64,000 bases of DNA from Trichoderma breve (taxonomy: Eukaryota; Ascomycota; Sordariomycetes; Hypocreales; Hypocreaceae). Under the pieces are notes generated by a model that saw only the letters and a program-made list of their open reading frames with translations, was not told where the DNA came from and did no database searches. The DNA is taken from positions 2,108,001 through 2,172,000 of the forward strand of contig NC_079234.1 of NCBI RefSeq assembly GCF_028502605.1, written 5' to 3'. A program made the position numbers and the translations under genes. Every line of letters starts with the position of its first letter. Within the stretch, counting starts at the first letter, position 1. Shown in pieces: positions 28,301-40,571 of the stretch.

Positions 28301-29168
28301 AACGGTACATCTTTCAACAGGTACCCAAAACCTTGTGTTATGAACCTCGTGTTATGATTTTATGTTTGTATTTTTGTACTCTGCATTATTGGTTTGTACG
28401 TCTATATGGAATGGGTTAAGGGACACTGGGAAAGTGGGATGGCGGCGTATGAGTTGGGCAAAATCCTGAGAGGCGCAAAAAATGTCCTGATGAAACCTTT
28501 TGGCTTTTGGTGTTTTGTTTTGTTTTTTTTGGCTGGTTAGGTGGGAAGTGATGATACCTGGTTTTATAGGCGGGCCATTGTATCAAAATCGAGTCTTGTG
28601 CAGTTTTTGCTTAAGCAATTATTGCCAATTCACATGCTGCTGGCACATGTGTTGTATTCGAACAGTTTTTTTACTCGTATCAAGTTTTTGTCTGTTGACT
28701 GAAGAGAGAAAAGAGGGGATGATGCTCTGTTCCCGTTGAAGTTCATCTTCTGATATATTCATTCGTGACGAGATAAAGATTCATGTACGTTAATGAGTGA
28801 GGTATTTTGTTCAACGTCTTGCTTCCAAGTCGGAAGCCAACTATATGATGTACGTAGATATACATGGTCCTTTTGCTCTCTTTTCCCGCTTCGTTTTTTT
28901 GTATCCCCCTCCGAACAACTATATAATACACTCATGAAGACTCTCCCAAAGCCCATGGAAAGTATATATATCCCGTAGGCCCCGAGGAATTCCATTCAAG
29001 CTACACCAGCCATCCCTTTTGTCCTTGAAGCCTATGCCCATAACCCATTCATGAAAAACCATGACATCTCGTTAAATACATAATCAACATCGAGTTTTCT
29101 TCTTTCATGAAGCGAAAACAAAAATTCACGCCTGCTTTTCAAAGTAGCATGCTCATCGATGTCTTTGT
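28301..29168. other. Convergent 3' intergenic region, no gene seen
   Basis: The 868 bases between the forkhead stop and the Clu1 stop have T- and G-rich simple sequence around 28500-28550 and no supportable coding segment. Confidence 0.6.
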
Positions 29169-32100
29169 TTATTTCGTCGCTCCTCGTCTCTTGGGGTTTC
29201 CGCGTCCAGGTCGCTTCTTGGAACCAGTCTTGGATGTGTCGCCCTCGATGAATTTCAGGAGCTCGTCGATGCTGCGGGAATCGATCTGAGATGCCGCACC
29301 ACGCTGCGGTACGACGCCGGCAGTCTGTGCGGCTGTTGCAACGGGGAATTTGATGCCCGATCGAAGACGCCTGGCCTGCACATCCTTGGCGTGCTTGGCA
29401 ATGGAAACCGCGTTCTGAGTCAGCTGCTCCAGCCAGCTTTCGGCTTCCTTGGTGTTCTTGTCTTCCGGACCCAGCTCGGCGAGGAAGATGTTGTACGACT
29501 CTCGCATCCTGTTGACGGCCGCCTTGGAGTCGTGGTCGAGGGCGAGGGCCTGCGCCAACTGGAACAGGAGAGTGGCAGAGTTGATGGACTGTCTGCCAAA
29601 GACGGAGTCACACACGCGCAATGACTCTTCGAACCAGAGTCGGGACTCGTGGTAAGCCTTGACACCTTGCAGCATGACGGCTGCGTTGTTGATGGTTGTG
29701 ATCGAGTCTGGGTGACCAGGTCCATAGATGATCTTCCACAGCTTCAGCGCGTGGATGGAATAGGCCAGGGCTGACTTGCTGTCGCCAACCTGGTGCAAGA
29801 AGAGACTGAGGTTCAAGTAGTTGAGCAGCGTTTCAGCCGAGTCAACGCCGCCAGTGCGCTCGGAGACGATAATGGCCTTCCTAGCCAGCTCAACGGCGAC
29901 TTCCTTGTCATCGAGCTGATAATACAGCATCGACAGGCTGTTGTAGACCTTTGCCACTTCTGGGTGCAGGATGCCGTAGATCTGCTCGTGAAGGGACAGA
30001 GATTCCAGGAGCAGCTCCTGTCCAAGCTTCTTCTGGTTCTGAAGGATGGAGATACGTCCCGCCTCTAGGGCCTCCTCAGCAAGAGAGCTTCGGGGGCACG
30101 AGTGCTTGACTACCGGCACGACGTTCAGAACATCGTCAGGGGTAAAGGTAGTAACCACCTCAGGGGCTGGGGGAGTTGTTGGCGAGCTCTCTCTTGCCGC
30201 CTTCTTCTTCTTCTTGCTCTTTGTCTCACTGTTTGTTTGGCCGTTTGTCTGCTCTGGCTGGGCAGCGTTGACAGGGGCTTCGGCAGGGGCGGCACCGCTC
30301 TCAAATGCGTAGTCCTTTGCCAGCACCTGGATACCTGCTCTGATGCAGATATCACGGAGCAGTTGCACAGGGCGCACCTCATCGAACCAGTTGGCAGGAA
30401 GTTGGTAACGGAAGCGCTTCAGGACCTGCTGTTCAATCTCCTCTCGCAGCGTCTCAGGGGTGACTGATTCAAACGACAAATCAGCGTCCGAGTACAGCTC
30501 CCGGAAGGATGAATCGATGTCTGCTGTGGGCTTGGCGTTGAATCGATGACCCAAAAGACAGTTTAGGAGATGAGACACGCATGAAGGCGCAAATGGAGCG
30601 GGAAGCGACCGCAGATAGGTGGCAGACACATGCTTGAACGCACGAGCAACCATATCCTGAATGCAGATTTCGCGCAGGCATCGGAGTCGATCGTTGACAG
30701 CGAGCGTCGTGATCTTTCCGAGGTATCGAATGTTGATACCTCGCTTATGCAGGATGCGACCAAGTGACTGGCCATCCATGGGGAAGCTGATGTCGGAATC
30801 AGTGAGCTCGCGTAGGAACTCGGGGATGACTCGGTCGCGCAAGTATTCTCCTGCAGCCCTGACCTCTTGCTCATCGGCTTCGAGCTCGGCCTTTTCTTCC
30901 TCAGTGCGAGGGGTCTGGCCGCTGAAAGCGTCGGGGTTGAGGGCGAACTTGAAATCAGCCAGGTTGGGCTGGTTCTTCTCGGCCTCGGCAGCATCTGGTT
31001 TCGCAACTTCGTTCTCTTCCTTGGCCTCGCCTTCAGCTTCATCTTTGGCCTCCTCCTTAGCCTCCTTAGTTTCCTCCTTGTCCTCCTCCTTGTCCTCCTC
31101 CTTGGCCTCGGCTGAATTGTCTTCCGACTTTGGTTGGGCACGGCGGGCCAATTCGACATCAATCCATTGCTTCATCTTGTAGCGTCCGAAAGAGTCCACC
31201 AACTCAGGTCGAAGGACTGTCATCCTGTGAGGGTATTCTGCGGCTTCCGTCTCTTCCCTCCATGCGACATCGAAAGGCGTAATTCGGTAAAGGTCGAGAA
31301 CGTATTTACGACCATCCGTACCCATCAAACCCTTAGTTTCCACGCTGGCCTCGAGGTCGAATCTCTTCCCATCCTTGTCCCAAACAGGGTGTTCCTTCAC
31401 CTTGAGGGCCTTAGAAAGCTGAGAGAATGGGGCGGTGAATCGCTCGTCAATGGCAACAACGTCTTTGCCATCTACCGCACCATAATCAATCTGGTGCTCG
31501 CCGGGCTCCCGCTGCTTGAAGATGCCCGGAACGATGCTCTGACCAACGATACGCTTACCCAAGTAGTCAACAACAACAGTAGCAGGCGTGAACAGGCCAT
31601 CAATATCCAGCTGGTTGACCAGCTGAACACCTGCAACATCCTTTCCAGTGGCAACACGAGCGGCCTCGTCGCCTCCTTCAGAGGTAAAGGTGCCAACACC
31701 ATCTGCTCCGAAAGAATAGAAAATGTTGTTGTAGACGAAGATCTGCGCATCTCTGGTCTCTGTTGGGTTTAGAGGCGCAATCTCTCCATGGGCAATCAAC
31801 ACTGCGCCCTTCACAGCAGCGTCATTGTAGTCTGCGAAGAGCTTTGATGTCAAGCGCTCCCGGAATACCCGGTCCTGTACGGACTCTTTCGGCAGTTCCT
31901 TTGCCGATTGGAACTCCTCATTCCAGTCACGCAATGTGTCGGTGTTATCGACACCGGCCAGCAGATATGTTTCCTGAGGCCTCGTGATATCAGGCGAATG
32001 TGTGCAGAGAGTGGAGCTGGGAGACGGCAGAGCCCAAGGCGAGTTAGGGATGGCGTTGGTGATTTGGAAGGTAGCCAAGGGGTCCCTTTGGCCGTTGTGC

Positions 32101-33184
32101 TCCTGGAGGCTCTTGAAAGTGGCGGAGAAGGAGGGCGAAAGGAGCTCGATAAGCTTCAACAGGGAGTGCGATGACTGGCCCTTGGGTGCAGGCCGTGGGA
32201 AGGGGTCGAACTTGGCATTGGAGGATTTGTTGACAAAGAAGCCGGACACGTGAGCAGTGACTTGGAATTGCTCGCCTTCGTTGGTGGTAACAACAATGTA
32301 GAGCAAGTGTCCACGCTGTTGCAGGTGGCAAGGCGGAGGGTTCCATGATGAGAGAGCTACCATCTTAACCGTCTTGGGTGCCGGCTCAATGGGCTCAGGG
32401 ATGAGGGTGGTGATCGAGGGAGTAGCCTGGAAATCATAATCCTTGGCAAGGGGCTGCTCCTCGCTACCCTCTGTCTGGGTCGACAGATTCTTGGTCACAG
32501 ACTCGTACAGCGACAGTCCCGGAAGGATACCCTGTGCGGCATCGGAACGATTGCCCGCGGCACCGATCAGCTCTCGAATCCTTACCAGATGGATGCGAGC
32601 TTCTTTCTCGGTATATGGGTCCGGCACCAAGCGAAATTCCGGCTCAGTGCCAAGATCGGGAATCTCGGCTAAAGGAATGAAATCATTGATTTTCTGGCCC
32701 TGGAACTCGAGGTGGAAGCATGTGTACTGAAAAGCTTGTGGCAGATCGATGATGGACTGTCGAATCTCGTGAACTTGCTCTTGAGTTGATACCTAGAAGC
32801 TGTATTAATGGGAAGTGAGCAATGGTATGAAGCCTTGGTTATATGCCCACCATAATCTGCATCTTTTCGGCCTCGGGATCGGGAAGGAGAATCGTGAGGT
32901 TAATCACAGCTGTACAAGAGCAATGTTAGAACTCGAGCGACTTATAACCCGCGGTTGACAGCAGAGAAATTATATACCTTCAGCCGCAGGATCGACCTCC
33001 GCCTCCGCCTCTGCCTCCCCTTCATTCACAGCGTTCTCGGGAGCAGACATAGCGTTGTCGTGAGACTCGTCGACAGCATTAGCTACAGGGGGGTCGCCAG
33101 TGGTCAGTTAATTCGTCGATTAGACCTTGTACACGGGACCTCTTTACCTGGAGAGGAAGACGCAGCTTGTGCTTCGGCCGCCAT
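29169..33184 (-). CDS. clu1: Clu1/Tif31 clustered-mitochondria protein (eIF3-associated)
   Basis: Exons (minus) 33184-33148, 33082-32978, 32909-32851 and 32792-29169 give 1274 residues, the usual length. CLU homologues bind mRNAs for mitochondrial proteins and keep mitochondria dispersed; yeast Tif31 co-purifies with eIF3. After an acidic N-terminus comes the ubiquitin-like CLU_N domain (HEIRQSIIDLPQAF, FQGQKINDFIPLAEI), the central CLU domain (WNEEFQSAKELPKESVQDRV, ITPFDVAWREETEAAEYPHR) interrupted by a highly charged repeat of EEDKEE/EAKEE units (about 31010-31120), and the eIF3-p135 region with HKRGINIRYLG. C-terminal TPR repeats include LLESLSLHEQIYGILHPEVA and VELARKAIIVSERTGG. The tail is basic. 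Three introns cluster in the first 400 bases, and the rest is a single exon. Confidence 0.96.
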
Positions 33185-33682
33185 TGTCATACAAGGGGGG
33201 GAATTGAGAAAGCGAGACGGTTAAAGACGAAATAATGGAGAGTAAATAAAGAGACCAGTCATTTAAATATTGAGCGGAAATGACTGGGACGTCTTGAGGA
33301 ATTGGGTTGCAAAAGAGTCAGTCACCCACGGCACCGGAAGAAAAAGAAAAAAGTTTTTGGACCATGGTCCGGCAATTCGGAGCTGCGGGGTACATGGGCA
33401 GTACTTGATTCGGCTACGAAAATCGTAGAGGTGCGGTTAGTACCCCACAAGTTTTGGACCCTAGCTGGTCTTAGCCGCGGTCTAGTGCGGAAATGGAAGA
33501 AAGTAAACAGAGACCTTGTGCCTCTACTCTTCTTTGTACACAATCATCACTACACAAACACGTCCATGATGCTATGCTATTAGGCGATTGCTTCATTTTT
33601 CTTTTTTGTCTTTTTCTTTTTCATTCATAGCTATTAACATTTCTTTTTCTTCTTTTTTGGTCGCTCCCAGTATCATTGCTGT
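33185..33682. other. Divergent promoter, no gene seen
   Basis: A 498-base head-to-head region between the Clu1 gene and the unknown gene at 33683. The last 90 bases before the unknown gene are strongly T/C-rich, like many fungal leaders. No motif is assigned. Confidence 0.55.
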
Positions 33683-35959
33683 ATGGATTCGCTGGCGCAG
33701 GCCGCGAGACCTGCACCGTCATCTCAACGCCATGCTACGAAATCGCGATTGTCGGGAGGCTTGAGGGGCTTAGATTCGGACAATTCGCAGCTTTGGACTG
33801 CCTCACGATGCCAACGCCTTCTTCGACAGCTCCAGTCTCGATTGGCTTGCCTTCGGCGATTAATGTCAGAGAATCGGTCTGTGCCCTCTGCTGGATCCAA
33901 GCGAACTTCAGATAATGGACAAGAGTCGACGGCGAAGCGCGTCCGCTCTACGTATGGGCAAAGGCCAAAGAAAGCGGCGTCCACGGCAGACAAACCAGCA
34001 ACAACTCCTCAACGACCAATGCGTACCCTTGGGGCGATGAAACTGGGAAACTTGTCTCCGACATCCGAATTAGTCGACTTCCGCACCCCGGTTTGGCGAA
34101 AGATCCGGGACCATATCGACACGCCGGCAAAGGATATCGATATCGAATACGGCTTAATAGACTCTCTTCCGTCTGACATGGTCGATGAATTGAATTCTAT
34201 CCGACGACATGTTCCTAGCGAGCTATATCGCATCTACGAAGCAATATTTCATTGGCTAAATCGATTATTACACTCAACAGCCCTCCAAGGAAAGCATGCT
34301 CGTGGCAAATCACTACTTGCTATGTGTTTACGCAAAATCCCAGCGTGCATTGCAGACATAGACGCATGGGACCGGCAACAATTGAAAGAGAGTGGAGTTG
34401 AATCAGTATGGGACATGTCTGATGCAGCTTCGGATATATTTGACCAGCTGGAAGCATTGGGATCAAGTAGTCCTGGATGGCGTCCCTTGAGGCTTGTGGT
34501 TCGTTCCCAAGCTGTTTATCTCCTATCCAATGCCATCTTGGATGGGCTCTTTCGACCGGAATTCTGCAATATTCTCGTACGGCTCTGCATTCATTTGAAC
34601 GGCAATGAAGAGGCCGCTCAGCTGGTATCCTCGATAAATCGACGTCAAATCTCTAAACTTCGGGCTGGAATGACCATTCTCAACGAGAATAGTGACTTTT
34701 CATCGCTCTGGGCATTGTTGAGTCCATATAAGGGAAAGAAAATACCTGGTCCCTTTTTTGAGTGTGTCTCTACGTTGATCAATAAAGGATTGCTCTCCTC
34801 ATCTTGGCTTTCTAAACGAGCCTTCTCTAGTTTCTGGATTTCTGGCCTCGAAGGCTTAACTTCTGGAAATGCGAAGCCACATATTGTGGAATTTATGTGT
34901 ATAGCTATATGGACACTTGCCCGAGGCGGCCGACCCAAAGACATTGATTGCTGTGCCATTGAACAAGCCCTCATCCGTGTTGCAGCTGGTTTGACGGTCG
35001 CAGCGTTAACCTTGGAGGCGCAAATTATACCTGGAGAGCAGGAGCAAAGAAAAGCAGCGTGGAGACGGCTGGTCTATGTGCTTGAATGCAGTATCTCACT
35101 TATTGCACGGTATAGGAGCCGTAAGAGCCCTACAGACAATGCCTCTTTTCTGCTCGTTCTTGCACGCTATCTTGCAGTGATAAACTCAGACCTGGCAAGC
35201 CCGGCTTTTAAAAGTCGAGTTGCAGAGGAGTTTGAAAACATGGCTCACAAAATCGACGCCAATACGAACAATGGTGCACAATACCAGCATACGGTTATTC
35301 TTCTATGCACCGTCATCCAATGTCGCCGGCGCAGCAGTACGGCCTCAAGTCAGGAAATCCTCTCCGATGTCTATTCAAGCCTGAGCCGCCGAAAACTGCC
35401 CGACTGGTTGGGCCACGGACTTCAAAAGGACGTTGCATTTATGCTGGCTCAGAAAACAGAGGACCTTCGCGATCTAACCTTTGCGGAGAGCCTGCCTGTT
35501 ACCAAATCTACCAATACAAGGCTCAGTAGCATCTTCTCGGGATGGCGATGGGAAGAAGGGATTAGCGAATGGGTGCTGCCCAGTCCCAAGAAAACCATTG
35601 ACCGAGATGATGGTACATCGGTCAAACTAGCAAAGCAGAATGCTGTGGAAACCGAGATTTGCTGGGACTCGGATGAGGAATTGAGCCTGGGAACTTCTCA
35701 GAGGAGAGACTCGCTTCGAATCATTACACGTCGTAGAAAGCGGGAAGTAGGAACAATTGCTGTGAAGAAGAAGCAAATGAAAATCTCAAGCCTCCAAGCC
35801 GTGGCGATGAGCAGCTCTGATGACACGAGCTGCGAGACTAAAGTCGGCTATATGGAGCTTGCAAAGAGCTCAGTGCGACAGTCAAAAGCCACCAAGCCTT
35901 TTTACGTCTTGTCGCAGCTTCATGCAGATTTTAGAGACGAAATAGATGAGCTGTTTTAG
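33683..35959 (+). CDS. Large uncharacterised protein, probably nuclear
   Basis: A single uninterrupted exon of 758 residues. I do not recognise the family. The first ~130 residues are Ser/Arg/Lys-rich with basic stretches (SKRTSDNGQESTAKRVR). Residues ~130-600 look folded and mostly helical (LYRIYEAIFHWLNRLLHST, IVEFMCIAIWTLARGG, RRLVYVLECSISLIARYRS), without transmembrane or catalytic motifs. Toward the C-terminus a compact Trp-rich block, SGWRWEEGISEWVLPSP (about 620-640), is followed by an acidic patch (CWDSDEEL), strongly basic RIITRRRKREVG and a Ser-rich tail ending DEIDELF. Helix-rich body plus basic NLS-like patches suggest a nuclear scaffold, but that is inference. It is intronless in a window where nearly all genes have introns. 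No evidence of transfer in codon use was noted by eye. Confidence 0.75.
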   Translation: MDSLAQAARPAPSSQRHATKSRLSGGLRGLDSDNSQLWTASRCQRLLRQLQSRLACLRRLMSENRSVPSAGSKRTSDNGQESTAKRVRSTYGQRPKKAASTADKPATTPQRPMRTLGAMKLGNLSPTSELVDFRTPVWRKIRDHIDTPAKDIDIEYGLIDSLPSDMVDELNSIRRHVPSELYRIYEAIFHWLNRLLHSTALQGKHARGKSLLAMCLRKIPACIADIDAWDRQQLKESGVESVWDMSDAASDIFDQLEALGSSSPGWRPLRLVVRSQAVYLLSNAILDGLFRPEFCNILVRLCIHLNGNEEAAQLVSSINRRQISKLRAGMTILNENSDFSSLWALLSPYKGKKIPGPFFECVSTLINKGLLSSSWLSKRAFSSFWISGLEGLTSGNAKPHIVEFMCIAIWTLARGGRPKDIDCCAIEQALIRVAAGLTVAALTLEAQIIPGEQEQRKAAWRRLVYVLECSISLIARYRSRKSPTDNASFLLVLARYLAVINSDLASPAFKSRVAEEFENMAHKIDANTNNGAQYQHTVILLCTVIQCRRRSSTASSQEILSDVYSSLSRRKLPDWLGHGLQKDVAFMLAQKTEDLRDLTFAESLPVTKSTNTRLSSIFSGWRWEEGISEWVLPSPKKTIDRDDGTSVKLAKQNAVETEICWDSDEELSLGTSQRRDSLRIITRRRKREVGTIAVKKKQMKISSLQAVAMSSSDDTSCETKVGYMELAKSSVRQSKATKPFYVLSQLHADFRDEIDELF

Positions 35960-36288
35960 AATAATACCCCATATAGCAAATGATATTGGCCAACGGTTAT
36001 TGTAACACTCATGCAAGTATCGTACATGTACTCTCGGCTACTGATGGCATAAGGGATTGAAAGAGTGTCACCAGCCAAATCTCTACGGCAATATTAGTAA
36101 TAAGTTAGCTAATATGTGGGCTTCACACAGCTTTGCACCTATGCCTTTTACAGGAGACTTTGCCTATGATGTAAATCCGTTAGGCGCATGTTGTTTTTAA
36201 ACCCACTTAAACAGCAGATCTCCAGCTTGTCACTGCTCCGGCACTAACAAAAGAGCTCCGTGATGCCATGATGCCATTTTCCTAAGGC
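35960..36288. other. Intergenic region and palB leader with short uORFs
   Basis: The palindrome GTACATGTAC occurs at 36022-36031. Just upstream of the inferred palB ATG are two tiny open frames: ATG CCA TGA at 36263-36271 and a 5-codon frame (MMPFS) at 36268-36285 whose stop ends 3 bases before the ATG. Whether they are transcribed is unknown. Confidence 0.45.
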
Positions 36289-39069
36289 ATGGAGAGGAGG
36301 GCAAAAGTAAACTCTCTCATGATGTTCCCAAATTTGCCGTGGAGATTTGGTCGCTAACGATGCATTTCTCTTCCAGGACGTAGAGTCTCTACTCGCGACA
36401 TCAACTGGCCAAAATGCCTTGGACTATGCCATACAAGCGGCCGAGCTGTACATGCGAGCAGCTGCAGAGAAGGGAATCGGTAAAGAGGAAGCTTCCCGAC
36501 ATCGCCGCAAATGCAAACAGCTCGTCGCACTCGCCGAACGGCTCAAGAACCAGCTGAAAACCCCGTCAGCATCACCACATGCGGATGGCTTCGATATTCT
36601 GCAAGGCGCTTCACGGCTTCACGGAAGCTACTATCCCCCTTGGGGTGAAGACCCCTCAGACTCACAGTTCCAGCTCGGAGATGGCCTGGAGCCATTTGTG
36701 TGAGTCGTCCTATGCCTCGATGTCTCTTCAGCGTCGAGGTGTTCAAAAAACGGGAACAATAAATTCTAATCGAACGAAATGGCTAGTGATGACACCGTAT
36801 TCCCGCTTTCCGAAACCCAAATGGCCAACTTCTCAGCTTGGCGAAGACCACACGAGCTATTCGGCCCCTTCTCTGCCGGACAAGATGGCATTCTTATGAC
36901 CCAAGGCACGCGCTTCGACTTGGCGCAAGATATAACTACTGACTGTTCGGTCGTCGCTAGTCTTTCTGCTGCCGCGAGGATTTGGACTGGAAAACACGCA
37001 GTATGTAACCTGGGCATCCTATGATAGCTAAATTTATACCTAACGGCGTTGTTTCTAGGTTCTCTCCAAGATTATGCACCCATTCGACCACGGAAGAGGC
37101 CAGCCCAAGCTCTCTCCTTCGGGAAAATACATATTTCGGCTGAATTTCAACGGCTGTGCTCGTCGAGTCGTCATAGATGACAGATTGCCATCCTCAGGAA
37201 CAGATCGAGCCCTCTTTGTAATCAATCGACATAATCCTCGGTTGATATGGCCGGCTTTGCTTGAAAAGGCCTACCTGAAAGTACGAGGTGGCTATGACTT
37301 TCCCGGTAGCAATTCAGGGACTGATCTTTGGGTCCTCACGGGATGGATACCCGAACAACTATTCCTCCAGAGGTAAGGGTTCGCACTTCTAAGCACGGAG
37401 AAAGAAATTTACTCACATGATACCTTCTAGAGAGGACTTTGACATAGATGAGGCATGGAATCGAATCAAGACAGCTTACGACATGGGCGACGTTGTCATT
37501 ACGCTGGGTACAGGCCATGTCTCTACAGAAGAGGAAGATATAATGGGTCTCGTAGGGGAGCATGATTATGCTGTGCAGGATCTTGACTCATCAAACCGCA
37601 AATTCCTAGTGAAGAATCCTTGGTCACACGGTCAGACGTGGACAGGAAAAGGGTGGTCCGCCATCCATGGCTCCGTAGGGACCAAGTTTGACTCTTCATC
37701 GTCGTCTGAGGCTAGCGATGAGGATGCTGATCCGCCCTCTGCGGGCACCCTCTGGCTGGCTATTGAGGATATAGCGCAGCATTTCGAGTCCATGTATCTC
37801 AACTGGAACCCGGCCTTGTTTTCCCATCGCCAAGAGCGTCATTTTGCTTGGGATATCCCTACCAAAGATTTCGCGGCATCGTTGGTGCGAAACCCGCAAT
37901 TCTCGATCATCTCACCTACAGGGGGGACGGTATGGATCTTATTGAGCCGTCATTTTGCAGATCCTGAGCTCGATATTGCGCGCAACAAGTCTGGTTCTCT
38001 AGCTGCCGTGGCTAGTCAATTGGGCTACATGAGCATTCTAGTGTTTGATCATCAAGGCAAAAGAGTCCAGCTCAGCGATGGAGCAACATACTGTGGGCCT
38101 TATGTTGACTCTCCCCAGACGCTCGCGCGGATTGAGAGCAGGGCCGGCAAGGCATACACTGTCGTCATTGACCAGCAGGCACTGCCTTTGCCCAGCTACA
38201 CTTTCTCGCTTTTCATCTTCTCAAATGGGCCAGTGCATGTCAAAGAGGCCGAGGAGAAGATGACACATTTCACAGAACAAAGCGGCTGCTGGAATAGACG
38301 GACTGCTGGGGGGAATTCATCATGCACGACTTATTTTCTGAATCCTCAGTATAAGCTGTCGGTTCCTCGCGCCACCCCAATATCCACCCTTTTATCTACA
38401 GCTAACCGAGATGTTCATGTCCACGTTGATTTACTCTGGTCACGAGGGAAGCGTGCAAATACCGTCAAAACGAAAGACCTGGTCGTTTCATCGGGAGAGT
38501 ATCGTCGTGGCTGTGCCATCGCCGAGCTGGATATGCTTGAAGCCGGAGATTACACTCTGGTTTGCTCGACCTTTGAAGCGCAGCAGATGGCTGACTTTAC
38601 ACTACGAATCGGGTCCATGACGCCAATTACGCTAGAACCTATACCGGCTGATACAGCAGGAAAACTACGAACACCTATATCACCATTCACTTTAGGAGGA
38701 GAAGGGCAACGCTGGAGGGTACCTATCAGCGCTTCATGGGTAACTCGAGCCGTTGTATCTATTCGAAGTTTGCCACCTCTGTCGGAGACTTCATATCACG
38801 ACACCCGCTCCTTGCCAGCTGTCATGATCCGTATCTCGATTACTGATGCCTCGGAGTCAGAGCCACGTATCCTGGCGGAGTCCAGGGGAGGCTTGGAAGA
38901 CTCTGGGGCCATCATTCGGACACCTGAATTCGACATTGAGCCGACGAATCCAAGTCACGGACCGAGATATCTCGTCATTGAGAGTCTATGGGGGTACCGA
39001 GCGATCCAGGAGCTTTGCGGGGACGTCTTTAGTGACTCTCCCATCCAAATTGGCGACTGGGGAGCCTAA
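36289..39069 (+). CDS. palB: Calpain-like cysteine protease of the pH-sensing pathway (PalB/Rim13)
   Basis: In fungi PalB cleaves and activates PacC/Rim101 under alkaline pH, docked on ESCRT-III. Exons 36289-36306, 36377-36699, 36787-37000, 37059-37372 and 37431-39069 give 835 residues, close to family length. Residues ~7-75 form an MIT domain (LLATSTGQNALDYAIQAAEL). The calpain core has catalytic Cys167 (DITTDCSVVASL), His334 (VGEHDYAVQDL) and Asn352 (LVKNPWSHGQTW). C2-like domain III sequences follow (CTTYFLNPQYKLSV). The 18-nt first exon (MERRAK) is inferred from a consensus intron with GCTAAC branch; if wrong, the true start is farther upstream. It ends 292 bases before the stop of the convergent carrier gene. 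Confidence 0.9.
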
Positions 39070-39361
39070 TCATCACATATTATGATTTCGAACCTGAGTG
39101 TCAGCAGCAATATCTGATTTAGAAGGCCACATGTGATCAAATAACGCTCTCTCAAATCTAATATGGGAGAATCGCACAAAGCGCAGTCAGAGCTATCACT
39201 AAAATGGCCGCGTTAGAGATTTCGGATGCATATTCATTGATTAGGACAGCCATGAAGCGTGTACATGTACAGTACTATAGTATCTATAGCCATATAATAG
39301 AAATAGCGTTGCGTTATACAAAAAACAAAAATCCGATTACCTCTATGCAAACACCACTGGA

Positions 39362-40571
39362 TCAGCTTTTTACCAGGGGTGTGATTTGCGCGGCATTCTT
39401 TGCAATATCAGCTGTGGCTGATGACGCTGCAATGGCGCTCCGCGCTTTGGATAGGCTGATTGACTTCAAGTATCTCAATAACAATACGTAGAGTAATTCC
39501 ACCCTGTGGACAAAGGTGTTAGCATACGCTCTGGAGCTACTGACACACGAACGGAACGGCCTTACTTCTCTTTTGTCATCATCAAAATGCCCTGGACGAG
39601 GAGGCCCTTGAGAATCTGGGGTCCCATTCCCTTGAAAAGACCGAGGACACCTTCGCGCTTGATTATGAACTGCATGACCTCGATAAAGCTCTTGAATGGC
39701 TTTCCCTTTCTTTCCGGTGGCGGCTTCGACTGCAAGCCCACCTTGGCAACAATCAGGGGCTGCGTACAGATCGTTGCCAGAGCTTTAGACATGGCACCCA
39801 GGACTGAGAATTGTTAGATGCGGCAAAGGGGAACGGGGAAATGTGTTTTGACTTACGGAAAGCCTCCCAGGGCTTCAGCTTGCTCTTCCCCGGGAAGAGG
39901 ATGCCTTTTAGTCGCTCGTAAGCACCGTATGTGATGGCCGGGTTGACGACAAGAACGAGACTGGCTTTAAGGCCCCTCCAAAGCCCACTGACGCCATCCG
40001 GTCCCTCAATAACCTCCTGGGCCGTAGCGAAAAGGCCCTTTCTGTCCGCCTTGGCAGCGGTTTGCTGACGAGTCGTCACAACGGCAACGGGAATCGTAAA
40101 CAGCTGTGCCAGAGCGCCTGCGACAGCACCCAGGGAGAGCTCGATGGCCGTGGAGGGCGCCGCAGAGGGGCCGGCCGACTTTGTGTAGAGCGTCCTGGCA
40201 ACGGTGTACCAGTAGAAGTAAGCAAAATTGGTGGACGCAACGCCAACCAGGGAGCCGTTCATGCCGGCGTAGAGGCCCTGGATGCCCTCATCGGCGACGA
40301 TTCGTGAGATTGCGTCCCAGGTCGAGGTGTAGTGTACCGAATCGCCGTCGGTCTCGGACTTGTCGGTGGAGCGCACCTGGACCTGCAGGCGAGTCTTGAC
40401 GCTGTTGTCGCAAACACGGTTCCTTCAGCAACGAGTATTTTGACCACGAGGATGGATAGAAATGCGAACTTACATGTCGAGAGGATATACCAGGGCGTTT
40501 GCTATGACGGCTCCGGTTGCGCCGGCGACAGCGCCGCCCCAGGGCGAAATAGCAGGCTTGGATTGAGCCAT
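39362..40571 (-). CDS. Peroxisomal adenine-nucleotide-type mitochondrial carrier family protein (Ant1/PMP47-like)
   Basis: Exons (minus) 40571-40474, 40401-39857, 39803-39566 and 39503-39362 encode 340 residues. Three carrier repeats show signature P-x-[D/E]-type blocks: PLDIVKTRLQ (split by intron 1), PVAVVTTRQQ and PLIVAKVGLQ. The later two lack the acidic residue, as in the peroxisomal/PMP47 branch. Those carriers exchange ATP for AMP across the peroxisome membrane for fatty-acid activation. Splicing the last intron converts a stop after MMTKEK into KVELLYVLLLRYLKS, a continuation conserved in this branch. The start MAQSKPAISPWGGAVAGATG is canonical. Exact substrate is inferred. Confidence 0.9.
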
